Positions 16,383 through 24,209 of a stretch of 29,024 bases of DNA are shown piece after piece (positions within the stretch are counted from its first letter, which is position 1; each line of letters opens with the position of its first letter). Origin of the DNA: Candidatus Nanopelagicales bacterium (GTDB lineage Bacteria > Actinomycetota > Actinomycetes > S36-B12 > UBA5976); assembly GCA_021742025.1 (NCBI GenBank), contig JAIOWT010000004.1, forward strand, positions 1-29,024. Reading direction: 5' to 3'. Under the pieces are notes generated by a model. That model ran no database searches. It had not been told where the DNA came from and was given only the letters and a program-made list of their open reading frames with translations. The translations under genes were made by a program, and so were the position numbers.

Positions 16383-16684
16383 GTGGTTGCGGCGCAGTAG
16401 TCGGCGGTGTCTCGTTAGACAACGTTGACATCTCAACACAGGCTGTCATTCAAGGTGTAATTTCATCTGGAGATGTCCCAGCCTCTGTTGGTTATGCCCG
16501 CTTGCTCGATCGAAACGATGAGTTCGTGGCTGAAGTTCCGATTTCAAAGCAGGGTGAATTCCGATTCTTCACTGTTGCTGGTGATTGGACTGTTGTTGCA
16601 CTGATTCCGGGGGCAAATAGCCGCACAAAGGTTCAAGCAACAATCGGCAAGATCCTCGATGTAGACATTGCAGTAACCAAATAG
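16379..16684 (+). CDS. sseC: SseC-like DUF1416 protein
   Basis: A 101-residue protein of the SseC/DUF1416 family. It has a Cys near the N-terminus (MSGCGAVVGG), then a beta-rich segment QAVIQGVISSGDVPASVGYARLLDRNDEF and GEFRFFTVAGDWTVVAL, resembling a small carboxypeptidase-regulatory-like fold. The family is always found next to CysA2-type sulfurtransferases; its function is not established, although sulfur-carrier or partner roles have been suggested by context. It is translationally coupled to the sulfurtransferase by a 4-nt overlap and is the last gene before a strong terminator at 16696-16731. Confidence 0.9.
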   Translation: MSGCGAVVGGVSLDNVDISTQAVIQGVISSGDVPASVGYARLLDRNDEFVAEVPISKQGEFRFFTVAGDWTVVALIPGANSRTKVQATIGKILDVDIAVTK

Positions 16685-16695
16685 TTCTAACTAAT

Positions 16696-16731
16696 ACAAA
16701 GGTGGGCTTTCAAATGACAGCCCACCTTTGT
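16696..16731. terminator. Strong bidirectional hairpin terminator
   Basis: ACAAAGGTGGGCT at 16696-16708 and its exact complement AGCCCACCTTTGT at 16719-16731 form a 13-bp stem with a 10-nt loop. It lies 12 nt after sseC and 8 nt beyond the end of the convergent CoA-binding gene, so it can serve both. A U-tract is lacking beyond the stem, as often seen in actinobacteria. Confidence 0.88.
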
Positions 16732-16739
16732 CTTGGAAG

Positions 16740-17171
16740 TTACCTTCCTTCTGGAATCAAATTCATGTAGTCCACCTTGATGCAGCGATCCATCACGACT
16801 TTCATTCCGGCATCTTCGGCCAGTTTTGCAATATCGTAATTTTCAATACCTTGTTGCATCCACCACGTTTTACCTGCAGCGCTTTCGGCTATGGCTGGGA
16901 ATTCAGTTTCGAAAACCTCGGGCATATCCTCACCTTTACGAAACACGTCAATGATGTCCGGAACTATTGGTAAGTCCGCTACAGATTTGTAAACGCGTTG
17001 GCCCAAGATCTCATCGCTCGCAGTTGGGTTGACCAAGTAGACATCAAGGTGCGTTTGCTCAATTAGATAGGCTGCAACTTGATGGCTTGCTCGTTCCGGG
17101 TTGCTTGAGACACCTATTACAGCAACTGAGGCCGCTTCACTCAGAATGCTTTTAATCTCTGTATCGTTCAA
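16740..17171 (-). CDS. CoA-binding domain protein (YccU type)
   Basis: A 143-residue single-domain protein of the CoA_binding_2 family. It has a Rossmann-like nucleotide site: VAVIGVSSNPERASHQVAAYL near the start, VYLVNPTASDEILGQRVYKSVADLP, then IDVFRKGEDMPEV and the terminal VMDRCIKVDYMNL. The family is widespread; CoA binding is assumed from homology with succinyl-CoA synthetase alpha subunits, but a physiological role is not known. The start is TTG 17171; there is no ATG nearby, and AAGG lies about 10 nt upstream. It is divergent from the small membrane peptide gene and convergent with sseC. Confidence 0.88.
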   Translation of the reverse strand: MNDTEIKSILSEAASVAVIGVSSNPERASHQVAAYLIEQTHLDVYLVNPTASDEILGQRVYKSVADLPIVPDIIDVFRKGEDMPEVFETEFPAIAESAAGKTWWMQQGIENYDIAKLAEDAGMKVVMDRCIKVDYMNLIPEGR

Positions 17172-17218
17172 GGTGTTTACCCTTCGGCTTGGCTACTTAC
17201 CTGAGAATACTGGGCGGA

Positions 17219-17224
17219 TACACT
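17219..17224 (+). promoter_or_regulatory. -10 hexamer TACACT for the peptide-nitrobindin-Nur operon
   Basis: TACACT ends 7 nt before ATG 17232, placing the transcription start at or next to the start codon. No ribosome-binding site is present. It would be the promoter of the three overlapping genes that follow. Confidence 0.55.
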
Positions 17225-17231
17225 TGGGTAC

Positions 17232-17333
17232 ATGGCTGAGACGTTCTATACCGGGTTGCTAATTGTGAGCTCGGTTTCAATAACTGGTTATGCGTCATAC
17301 ATGGTCTACAAACTCTTTAAGGGTCAATCATGA
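17232..17333 (+). CDS. Small single-pass membrane peptide, 33 aa
   Basis: A short ORF from ATG 17232 to TGA 17331-17333. It has one hydrophobic helix (residues 6-26, TGLLIVSSVSITGYASYMVYK) and a basic end (KLFKGQS). Three signs support it: TACACT 7 nt upstream (leaderless promoter pattern), the ATGA overlap with the next gene, and an intact membrane-helix composition. I do not recognise the family. It could be a small membrane protein with its own role, or a leader that couples translation of the nitrobindin-like gene, which otherwise has only weak ribosome-binding signals. Confidence 0.62.
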   Translation: MAETFYTGLLIVSSVSITGYASYMVYKLFKGQS

Positions 17334-17854
17334 ACACCAAATTGCACCCAGACTTAGCTCCGCTGTCTTGGCTAGTTGGCACCTGGGTAGGTGTTGGCGT
17401 CGTTGGATACCCAAGTATGGAATCTGACATTCAGGTTGGCCAAGAACTCAGCATTCACTCAGATGGTCGCCCATTCTTGATTCACTGGTCCCGCACTTGG
17501 GAACTTGATGACCAAGGTGAACGAGTTCGTCCACTTGCACTTGAGAGCGGTTTCTGGCGTCCGCGCCCAGACAATGAAGTTGAATTATTACTAGCGCACC
17601 CAACTGGATTCTTGGAGTCTTGGTTTGGAAAAGTAACAATCACTGGACTTGAGAATGCGCAGATTACCGGTGCTCGTGTCGAACTAAAGACTGATGCTAT
17701 TTTACGAACCGCCTCTGCCAAGCAAGTTGATTCAGGCGAACGCATCTATGGATTAGTCGATGGCAACATTGGCTGGGTTTATGACATGGCCGCTGAAGGT
17801 CACGCTATGAAGTCCCATGCATCATTCCATTTAACAAAGGCAATGACACCATGA
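17330..17854 (+). CDS. Nitrobindin-like/FABP-family beta-barrel protein
   Basis: A 174-residue protein of the THAP4/nitrobindin family (formerly DUF1794). The signature GxWxGxG is seen as GTWVGVG at residues 17-23 after HPDLAPLSWLVG. The C-terminus contains MKSHASFHL, where His163 could be the heme axial ligand as in nitrobindins. These proteins form a 10-stranded barrel that binds heme b, with proposed roles in NO or peroxynitrite chemistry. The Mycobacterium homologue Rv0813c also lies beside sseC-cysA2. The ATG overlaps the small peptide stop, and its own stop overlaps the Nur-like gene, giving three coupled genes. Confidence 0.9.
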   Translation: MNTKLHPDLAPLSWLVGTWVGVGVVGYPSMESDIQVGQELSIHSDGRPFLIHWSRTWELDDQGERVRPLALESGFWRPRPDNEVELLLAHPTGFLESWFGKVTITGLENAQITGARVELKTDAILRTASAKQVDSGERIYGLVDGNIGWVYDMAAEGHAMKSHASFHLTKAMTP

Positions 17855-18279
17855 GTAATGAATGGGATGACGTACTTCGTGATCAGGGTTACCGAATCAC
17901 ACCTCAACGCCAGCTTGTGCTGGAAGCGGTTAACACTTTGGGGCACGCCACACCAGAAGAGTTACTGACGGAAGTTCAAAAAACTGCCGCTGCGGTTAAC
18001 CTCTCAACGATTTATCGAACTTTAGAAGTTCTTGAACAAGTTGGATTAGTTACTCATGCCCACATTGGTCATGGCGCACCTACGTATCACTCAGTTGATA
18101 ACGATGCGCATATTCACTTGGTCTGTGACACCTGCCAAGGCGTGCAATCAATTCCGGCAGATGCCGCTGAGTTATTCGTACAGATGCTTCGGGAAAAAGT
18201 TGGGTTTGAAACTGACGTTGCCCACGTATCAGTTCATGGCCAGTGCGAAAAGTGCATGGATCGCCAAAAACTGCTTTAG
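17851..18279 (+). CDS. nur: Fur-family regulator, Nur-like (nickel-responsive)
   Basis: A 142-residue Fur-family repressor. The N-terminal winged helix has GYRITPQRQLVLEAV and NLSTIYRTLEVLEQVGLVTHAHIGHGAPTYH. The C-terminal domain has HIHLVCDTC and CEKC, forming the structural Cys4 zinc site (Cys92, 95, plus the last pair). Compared from memory with Streptomyces Nur, the Ni-site ligands are conserved as His69, His71 and His125. The M-site keeps His32, His87 and His89, while the fourth ligand is Asp85 instead of His. That set favours Nur over Zur or FurA. Nur represses nickel uptake and Fe-superoxide dismutase genes; no such gene is in the window. It is coupled by ATGA to the nitrobindin gene. 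Confidence 0.82.
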   Translation: MSNEWDDVLRDQGYRITPQRQLVLEAVNTLGHATPEELLTEVQKTAAAVNLSTIYRTLEVLEQVGLVTHAHIGHGAPTYHSVDNDAHIHLVCDTCQGVQSIPADAAELFVQMLREKVGFETDVAHVSVHGQCEKCMDRQKLL

Positions 18280-18329
18280 CCTCTAGCGATAAAGGTTTCC
18301 AGTCTGCACTAACTGCGAGAGAATGAGCT

Positions 18330-19307
18330 ATGACCGCTATTCCACATATGGACGAAACCAGTATTGATGCTGGCGTGCCGTGGCATTACGGAGAACCGTT
18401 CAAGGAACAGCGCGAACTTGTGGCTGGACGCGGTCGAGTAGATCTTTCACACCGCGGAGTGGTCACGGTCACGGGCCCAGATCGCAAATCTTGGTTGCAT
18501 TCCATTACAACCCAAGACTTTGAGTCTCCGGCAGCTCATTTAACATCGCTGATTTTGTCACCACATGGACATATCGAACATGACATCCATGTAGCAGAAC
18601 ATAATGAAACCGTTTGGATTAGCTGTGAACCGGGAACTGTGAATGATTTGATTCAGTATCTGAATTCCATGAAATTCATGCTTCGCGTAGAAGTTAAAGA
18701 CGTTTCTGATGAAGTTGCAATTGTTGGAGCACCAGGCTGGATTGAATCAGACACCTACCCGGTGTGGCATTCATCTGATGCATTCGTGAATGGCTCACAA
18801 GTTAGCGATAAGTATGTTGCAACCAGGCCAGGGGATTGGAAAGTTAGCGAACTTTTTGTCCCGCGTACTGAGCTGGCCCAGGTGATGAGTCAAGAAACTC
18901 AAGTTGGAACTTGGGCTTGGGAAGCACATCGAATCCGTGCTGGTGTTCCGCGCCTGAATTTTGAAACCGACCATAAAACAATCCCACATGAAGTTGGCTT
19001 GATTGCTTCTTCAGTTCACTTGAACAAAGGTTGCTACCGAGGCCAAGAAACTGTGGCAAGGGTATACAACTTAGGAAAGCCACCACGTCGGATAGTTCAA
19101 CTCGAGTTGGATGGTTCTACTAATGACCTGCCTGCAGTTGGCGATGCGGTTTTGTGGGGTGACAAAGAAGTGGGTCGAGTAACTTCCGTGACCCAGGATT
19201 ACGAGAGCGGTCCGCTGGCTTTGGCTGTTATAAAGCGCTCGGTTCCAACGGACGCAGTTCTAACTGCGGGCACGGTTGCTGCCAGCCAAACCGTAATTGT
19301 TGAGTAA
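18330..19307 (+). CDS. ygfZ: YgfZ/GcvT-family folate-binding protein
   Basis: A 325-residue protein of the YgfZ family. The early region VDLSHRGVVTVTGPDRKSWLHSITTQDF is GcvT-like, and the hallmark KGCYRGQE lies at 233-240 with the conserved Cys235. YgfZ uses tetrahydrofolate to help build or repair certain Fe-S enzymes, such as MiaB in Escherichia coli. The start is ATG 18330; the ribosome-binding region (GAGAGAATGAG) is weak. It follows the Nur-like gene by 50 nt and may be in the same transcript. Its stop directly abuts the stop of the convergent dtd gene. Confidence 0.93.
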   Translation: MTAIPHMDETSIDAGVPWHYGEPFKEQRELVAGRGRVDLSHRGVVTVTGPDRKSWLHSITTQDFESPAAHLTSLILSPHGHIEHDIHVAEHNETVWISCEPGTVNDLIQYLNSMKFMLRVEVKDVSDEVAIVGAPGWIESDTYPVWHSSDAFVNGSQVSDKYVATRPGDWKVSELFVPRTELAQVMSQETQVGTWAWEAHRIRAGVPRLNFETDHKTIPHEVGLIASSVHLNKGCYRGQETVARVYNLGKPPRRIVQLELDGSTNDLPAVGDAVLWGDKEVGRVTSVTQDYESGPLALAVIKRSVPTDAVLTAGTVAASQTVIVE

Positions 19308-19778
19308 CTAAACTTCTAAAGTGACGGTCATTGGACCATCACAAACTGCACTGATTCGCATGTCTGCGCCAAACTTTCCAGTTTCAACTAGAGCGCCGAG
19401 ATTTCGTAATTCTTGAACCACTTTTTCAACTAATGGCTCAGCTTGCGGACCACGAGCAGCTTGCTGCCAAGTTGGACGTCGGCCATTTGAAGTGTCAGCA
19501 AAGAGGGTGAATTGACTGATAGCCAGGATCGGTAAACCAGCATCGGCAGCTGCCACCTCGACTGATTCAGAAAGCACGGTTTTGCCAGCCGACTTTAGGG
19601 CAGCGGATTCGAAGATCCGCAGCTTCCAAATCTTGTCCGCGAGAACTGCACATTTGCTTTCATCGTCATCAACGCTGACGCCGATCAGGACAAGTAGTCC
19701 CGGCCCCTCAAAGGCTCCGATGGTTTGGCCTTCGACAACAACACTTGCACCGTCTACTCGCTGAACAACTGCACGCAT
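19308..19778 (-). CDS. dtd: D-aminoacyl-tRNA deacylase
   Basis: About 156 residues. The protein opens MRAVVQRVDGASVVVEG, the standard Dtd N-terminus, which is why I prefer ATG 19778 to the GTG two codons upstream. The active-site motifs are AISQFTLFAD in the middle and DGPMT at the C-terminus (Gly-cisPro), close to the usual NxGPVT. Dtd hydrolyses D-amino acids, and misloaded glycine, from tRNA, protecting translation. The gene is divergent from asparaginase over a short spacer and convergent, with no gap, with ygfZ. The assignment is secure. Confidence 0.95.
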   Translation of the reverse strand: MRAVVQRVDGASVVVEGQTIGAFEGPGLLVLIGVSVDDDESKCAVLADKIWKLRIFESAALKSAGKTVLSESVEVAAADAGLPILAISQFTLFADTSNGRRPTWQQAARGPQAEPLVEKVVQELRNLGALVETGKFGADMRISAVCDGPMTVTLEV

Positions 19779-19817
19779 ACTCACATTCTGCCGTGCTTAT
19801 GTGGCAGTTCGCATTAG

Positions 19818-20801
19818 GTGTCCAATAGTCAAACGTGGAACTATAGGGATGTGTCAGTTCCAGTTGCTTATGTGGTCCGAAGCGGACTAATCGAAGGCGC
19901 GCATTTCGGTAGCGCCGTTGTTGTCGATGCCCAAGGCAAAGTTGAATGGTCGATTGGCGAGGTTTCGACAGCAATGTTTCCGAGGTCTTCAAACAAGTTG
20001 ATGCAAGGCCTAGCTATGGTTCGAAACGGCTTGCCACTAAAAAATGAATTACTTGCACTTGCTTGTGCATCCCACAGTGGCGAAGACTTTCATTTGTCGG
20101 GAGTTCAAGATATCTTGAATGCCGCAAACCTTGATACCTCAGCTTTGCAGTGTCCGCCTGATTGGCCGCTTGATGAAATAGAGCGAGACACATTGCTGGC
20201 AGCAGGTCTGGGTAAGTCCTCCTTGTACATGAATTGCAGTGGCAAACATTCAGCGATGCTCTTCACTTGCGTGCTAAATGGTTGGGACACCGACAACTAC
20301 TTGCAGCCAACGCATCCGTTGCAAGTGGCATGTAAAGAAGCAATTGAAGATGTAACGGGTGAAACCGTCGAACACATCGGCATTGATGGCTGCGGTGCGC
20401 CATTAATGTCGACAACATTGGTTGGCTTAGCTCGAGCATTTTCGAAGTTTGCCGGACCAACAGCGGATGCAGAACAGAAACTGATTGCCGATGCAATTCG
20501 GGCTAATCCACAATATCTTGGTGGCACTCGACGTGATGTGACAAAACTTATGCAAGGTGTTCCTGGTTTGCTGGCCAAGGATGGCGCAGAAGCTGTCTAC
20601 GGTATTGGCCTTGGTGACGGCCGAGCACTCGCCCTAAAAATTGAAGATGGCGCTGACCGAGCCCGGATCGTAGTTGCGATGTCGGTCCTACAAAACCTGA
20701 TGGGAGTAGTTTCCCAAGAAGTTGAGCGGCAACTAGATAGCCAAGAACTACTTGGTGGCGGAGTACACGTAGGAAAAGTCATTCCCGCTTTTTCGGTCTA
20801 G
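19818..20801 (+). CDS. Class 3 (Rhizobium etli type) L-asparaginase
   Basis: A 327-residue protein of the asparaginase II family unrelated to E. coli AnsA/B. It has a SxxK pair (Ser57-Lys60 in PRSSNKLMQ), NCSGKH (Cys140, Lys143) and GIDGCGAP (Cys192). The spacing matches the zinc-binding Cys-Lys-Cys of R. etli ReAV (Cys135, Lys138, Cys189) as I recall it. Such enzymes hydrolyse L-asparagine to aspartate and ammonia, with the Ser-Lys tandem as catalytic centre. The start is GTG 19818; no ribosome-binding site or clear -10 is visible. It stands alone between dtd and the Rv3587c-like gene. Its nitrogen role might connect to GlnR, but no operator was identified. Confidence 0.92.
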   Translation: MSNSQTWNYRDVSVPVAYVVRSGLIEGAHFGSAVVVDAQGKVEWSIGEVSTAMFPRSSNKLMQGLAMVRNGLPLKNELLALACASHSGEDFHLSGVQDILNAANLDTSALQCPPDWPLDEIERDTLLAAGLGKSSLYMNCSGKHSAMLFTCVLNGWDTDNYLQPTHPLQVACKEAIEDVTGETVEHIGIDGCGAPLMSTTLVGLARAFSKFAGPTADAEQKLIADAIRANPQYLGGTRRDVTKLMQGVPGLLAKDGAEAVYGIGLGDGRALALKIEDGADRARIVVAMSVLQNLMGVVSQEVERQLDSQELLGGGVHVGKVIPAFSV

Positions 20802-20892
20802 CCCGCTAGATAAAACTGCCCAAAACTTTTGAAATTCTAATTTCCTGACTCACCCTTGCTCGCGCCTACTGCCTTTGTTGGCGTTTACTTTG

Positions 20893-20898
20893 TACCGT
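20893..20898 (+). promoter_or_regulatory. -10 hexamer TACCGT for the anchored protein gene
   Basis: TACCGT ends 6 nt before GTG 20905, consistent with a leaderless transcript. It argues against the upstream TTG codons as translation starts, because they would precede the transcription start. Confidence 0.55.
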
Positions 20899-20904
20899 AA
20901 AAGT

Positions 20905-21570
20905 GTGACCGGCGTAGTGCATCCAGTTGGACCTGAAGAACCTCAGGTCTATTGGCGACGACGCCTGGTGATCGGACTGGCTGCCTTGGTGACGTTGATT
21001 GTGATCTTTAGCAGCCTCTCCGGCGGTGAAGATCCGGTTGCGACTGCAGCAACTACTTCTACTTCGCCAAGTCCAGAAACTGTAATCACGTCTCCTGAGA
21101 CAACACCTGTTCCAGGAGTTGTTGTTTCACCAACTCCAGCAACTCTCCAACCAACTGCGCAACCAGTTGTTCCAGTAGTTGCAGAGGGCGAATGCTCTGA
21201 TGCAGATACTTCAATTCGAGTAGTAGTTGATCGAGAGACCACAGCAGTTGGTGAAGGTGTTCACATCAACATGATTGTTAAGAACATATCCGCGACAACT
21301 TGTAAGCGTGATGTTGGCAGCGGCGCTAATGAAGTCACTGTCATTTCGGGTCCAGCATTGATTTGGTCTACCGATCATTGCAATCCAAAAACCGATAGGG
21401 ACTTAGTTGAACTAGCTCCTGGTCAAGAGTGGAATGTAAAAGTCGTTTGGATTGGTAAGCAAACAGCTACGGGATGCAAAGTTACAAATGTGGCAGAACC
21501 TGGCGCGTATTGGGCACACGGCAGAAATGCCAGCTTGAATAGCGCTGGCGTGAAGTTCGTCGTTCAGTAA
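20905..21570 (+). CDS. Membrane-anchored extracytoplasmic protein (Rv3587c-like), unknown function
   Basis: About 221 residues from GTG 20905. A short charged cytoplasmic tail ends in YWRRR and is followed by one membrane helix (LVIGLAALVTLIVIFSSL, about residues 21-38). A linker rich in Thr, Ser and Pro follows (about 45-90), then a beta-rich extracellular domain with four Cys (in GECSDAD, TTCKRD, DHCNPK, TGCKV), which may form two disulfides. The type II orientation is inferred from the positive RRR before the helix. I do not recognise the domain beyond a BsuPI/DUF4232-like immunoglobulin feel. The neighbouring disA and radA genes and the orientation match Rv3587c-disA-radA of M. tuberculosis, so it is a conserved actinobacterial companion. 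Confidence 0.75.
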   Translation: MTGVVHPVGPEEPQVYWRRRLVIGLAALVTLIVIFSSLSGGEDPVATAATTSTSPSPETVITSPETTPVPGVVVSPTPATLQPTAQPVVPVVAEGECSDADTSIRVVVDRETTAVGEGVHINMIVKNISATTCKRDVGSGANEVTVISGPALIWSTDHCNPKTDRDLVELAPGQEWNVKVVWIGKQTATGCKVTNVAEPGAYWAHGRNASLNSAGVKFVVQ

Positions 21571-21591
21571 TTATTTTTCAGTAATTTGTTG

Positions 21592-22689
21592 TTAAACGTA
21601 ACGTTCTAACAAGCTAGCTTCAGCAACTCGAGATAGATTTTCACGAATTGCCCGAGCGCGAGTTTCACCAACACCCTCAACATCGCGAAGCTCTTCGGCA
21701 GTTGCTGATAATAAGTGCTGCAAGCTACCGAAGTGCTGAATCAAATTTTCAAAGATCTGCTCGGGAAGTCTTGGCACCTTTGCAAGTAGGCGGAAGCCAC
21801 GTGGGTGCACGGTGTTATCCAGTGATTCCGTGTCACTTGGTAGCCCAATAGCTGAGGCAATGCTTGAAACATCTAATAGTGATGCGGCATCAAGTTCTGC
21901 GATCCCTTGCAAAATGCCTTCAGCCCTATTTGCCTTACGCCCGCCAGTTGGCATGTAATCCTGAATGATGTAACCCAGATCAGTTGCGGTACCAGAAACT
22001 AATTCTTCAAGCTGTAGCGACAACAAGCGACCGTCGGTACCGAGCTCGACAACGTAGGCAGAGATTTCACTTGAAATACGGCGAACCATTTCATGTCGCT
22101 GCACCACAGTTGCAACATCTCTAATTGTTACTAAGTCTTCAATTTCCATTGTGGACAGCGAGCCAGCAACTTCATCTAGTCGAGCGCGGTAGCGCTCTAA
22201 AGTTGCTAACGCTTGATTTGCCTTAGAGAGAATTGTGGCTGAGTCTTCTAAAACATAACGTCGGCCATCAAGATAAAGCGCAATGATTCGCATCGACTTA
22301 CTAACACTGATAACTGGCAAATTCGACTGCCGTGAAACACGATCCGCGGTGCGATGACGAGTGCCTTGTTCATTGGTTGGAATCGATGGATCTGGAAGTA
22401 GCTGGACAGCAGCCGAAACAATTTTTGTAGCATCGCGATCGCAAATAACTGCGCCGTCCATTTTTGCTAATTCGCGCAACCGAGTCGCAGTGAAATCGAT
22501 GTCAACATCAAACCCGCCACTACTGATTGTGTTAATTGTTTTGTCTTGACCCAACACGATTAGGGCGCCAGTATTGCCACGAAGAATACGCTCGAGACCA
22601 TCGCGCAGTTCAGTACCGGGGGCAACTTGTGCCAAAACAGATCTCAATAGTTCAGCAGAGTTAACTTGCTCTTTGGTTGCCACGACCAT
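21592..22689 (-). CDS. disA: DNA-integrity scanning protein DisA, diadenylate cyclase
   Basis: A 365-residue enzyme that makes c-di-AMP from two ATP. The N-terminal DAC domain has LIVLGQDK, DGA at 78-80 (KMDGAVICD) and GTRHRTA with RHR at 111-113, the two catalytic motifs. A helical spine follows, and the C-terminal helix-hairpin-helix region (LRDVEGVGETRARAIRENL) binds branched DNA, which inhibits the cyclase. The start is ATG 22689; only a weak AGAAAG precedes it. It lies 68 nt downstream of radA on the same strand, a conserved pair in actinobacteria, where RadA can modulate DisA. No c-di-AMP phosphodiesterase is seen in the window. Confidence 0.96.
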   Translation of the reverse strand: MVVATKEQVNSAELLRSVLAQVAPGTELRDGLERILRGNTGALIVLGQDKTINTISSGGFDVDIDFTATRLRELAKMDGAVICDRDATKIVSAAVQLLPDPSIPTNEQGTRHRTADRVSRQSNLPVISVSKSMRIIALYLDGRRYVLEDSATILSKANQALATLERYRARLDEVAGSLSTMEIEDLVTIRDVATVVQRHEMVRRISSEISAYVVELGTDGRLLSLQLEELVSGTATDLGYIIQDYMPTGGRKANRAEGILQGIAELDAASLLDVSSIASAIGLPSDTESLDNTVHPRGFRLLAKVPRLPEQIFENLIQHFGSLQHLLSATAEELRDVEGVGETRARAIRENLSRVAEASLLERYV

Positions 22690-22757
22690 ACTTTCTCACT
22701 GGAGTTGTGATGAGTCTACGGCCGATGCTTACTATTTCCCAGTATTGGTCAGGAAAT

Positions 22758-24131
22758 TCAGACTGCGTTAACCGCATCTGCAAGCGAACCAACTTCGATC
22801 AATCGAAGACCTTTGACCCCAGATGGCAATCGGGTGCCTTTTGGCACCAGCGCAGTTTTGAAACCAATTCGAGCAGCTTCACTTAAGCGCTGATTCATGC
22901 CCGGAACTGGTCTAACGTCCCCACTAAGTGCCACTTCGCCAATTGCTACTAGGTCAATAGGCAAAGCAGCATCGCGGGCAGCTGAGGTAATCGCCAAGCA
23001 CATAGCTAGATCAGCACCTGGATCTGAAATCTTCGCACCGGCGACTGTGGCAAGGTAAACATCTTTATCCCAAAGCTTTAGTCGAGCTGCGCGCTCCGTG
23101 ACTGCAATCAACATGGCAGCCCGAGCGTTATCAAATCCTGTGGTGCGACGCATTGGGTTGTTGCCAGGACTGGTGGTGGTCAGGGCTTGGACCTCCACGA
23201 GCAGCGCTCGGCGGCCTTCAAGTGTGATGGCTATGCAGGTGCCCGGAATCGCTTGATCGCGCTGGGATCGAAATAGGGCTGAGGGATCTGTGACTTGGCG
23301 CAAGCCGTCATCGGCTTGTTCAAAGCAAGCAACCTCATCCGCTGGACCATAGCGATTCTTGTTGGCGCGAAGCAGCCGCAACGGAGTTCCCCGGTCGCCT
23401 TCAAAAGTGAGCACGGTATCAACCAAGTGTTCTAGTGATCTGGGACCAGCAACCGAGTTATCGCGCGTGGACTGTCCAATGAGCAAGAGCGGCATCCGTC
23501 GACCTTTGGCAGCTCGAGTTAAAACTTGAGTAACTTCATGAACTTGCGCGACGCCACCAGCGCGACCATCTAATTCGGCTGACGCAATGGTTTGGACACT
23601 ATCAACTATTAACAAGTCTGGATCTACATCTTCGACGTGCCCGAGCAATACAGCTAGATCGGTTTCATCTGCCACAAGTAATGTGTCAGCATTAACACCG
23701 ATACGCCGAGCCCGGATGCCGATTTGCTCAGCAGATTCTTCGCCGGAGATATATAAAACTTTTCTTGGCTTACCGGATGCTCGCGCAAACTTATCTGCAG
23801 CTTCAAGTAGCAAAGTGGATTTACCAACTCCTGGTTCACCAGCGAGCAAGACACATTGACCTGCGACTAATCCACCGCCAAGAACGCGATCAAATTCTTC
23901 GATCCCAGTTGAAGTTCGCTCAACTTCGCCAAGTGGAATTTCTTTGACAGGACGAGCAGGTTTTCCTGGGGCTACTCCGGCAGTTGAAGTTCGCAATCCA
24001 GCGCTGCTTGCAGCAACTGTCGATTCAGTAACCGAACTCCAGGCTTGGCACTCGGGACAACGACCAACCCATTTGTGGCCAGTCCAACCGCATTCAGTGC
24101 ACTTGTAAGTTGCGCGAACTGCTTTGGCCAT
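22758..24131 (-). CDS. radA: DNA repair protein RadA
   Basis: A 457-residue protein of standard RadA architecture. It has an N-terminal C4 zinc finger (Cys11, 14, 25, 28 in CTECGW...CPEC), a RecA-like ATPase with Walker A GEPGVGKST at 98-106, the RadA-specific KNRYG at 258-262 (KNRFG in most homologues; here Phe is Tyr), and a C-terminal Lon-like domain from about 300. RadA is a helicase that drives branch migration during recombination. The ATG at 24131 is preceded by TAACCT with a 6-nt gap, a leaderless promoter. It is followed by disA. Confidence 0.96.
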   Translation of the reverse strand: MAKAVRATYKCTECGWTGHKWVGRCPECQAWSSVTESTVAASSAGLRTSTAGVAPGKPARPVKEIPLGEVERTSTGIEEFDRVLGGGLVAGQCVLLAGEPGVGKSTLLLEAADKFARASGKPRKVLYISGEESAEQIGIRARRIGVNADTLLVADETDLAVLLGHVEDVDPDLLIVDSVQTIASAELDGRAGGVAQVHEVTQVLTRAAKGRRMPLLLIGQSTRDNSVAGPRSLEHLVDTVLTFEGDRGTPLRLLRANKNRYGPADEVACFEQADDGLRQVTDPSALFRSQRDQAIPGTCIAITLEGRRALLVEVQALTTTSPGNNPMRRTTGFDNARAAMLIAVTERAARLKLWDKDVYLATVAGAKISDPGADLAMCLAITSAARDAALPIDLVAIGEVALSGDVRPVPGMNQRLSEAARIGFKTALVPKGTRLPSGVKGLRLIEVGSLADAVNAV

Positions 24132-24137
24132 GACCTT

Positions 24138-24143
24138 AGGTTA
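24138..24143 (-). promoter_or_regulatory. -10 hexamer TAACCT for radA-disA
   Basis: On the minus strand TAACCT ends 6 nt before the radA ATG, so the mRNA should begin at the start codon. No ribosome-binding site is present. It would drive radA and probably disA. Confidence 0.55.
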
Positions 24144-24209
24144 CGCGCTGGCACCGACAAGCAGATCGTTTGGTATGCCGATTTAGAACTATCGACCCCG
24201 TGAATAAAT

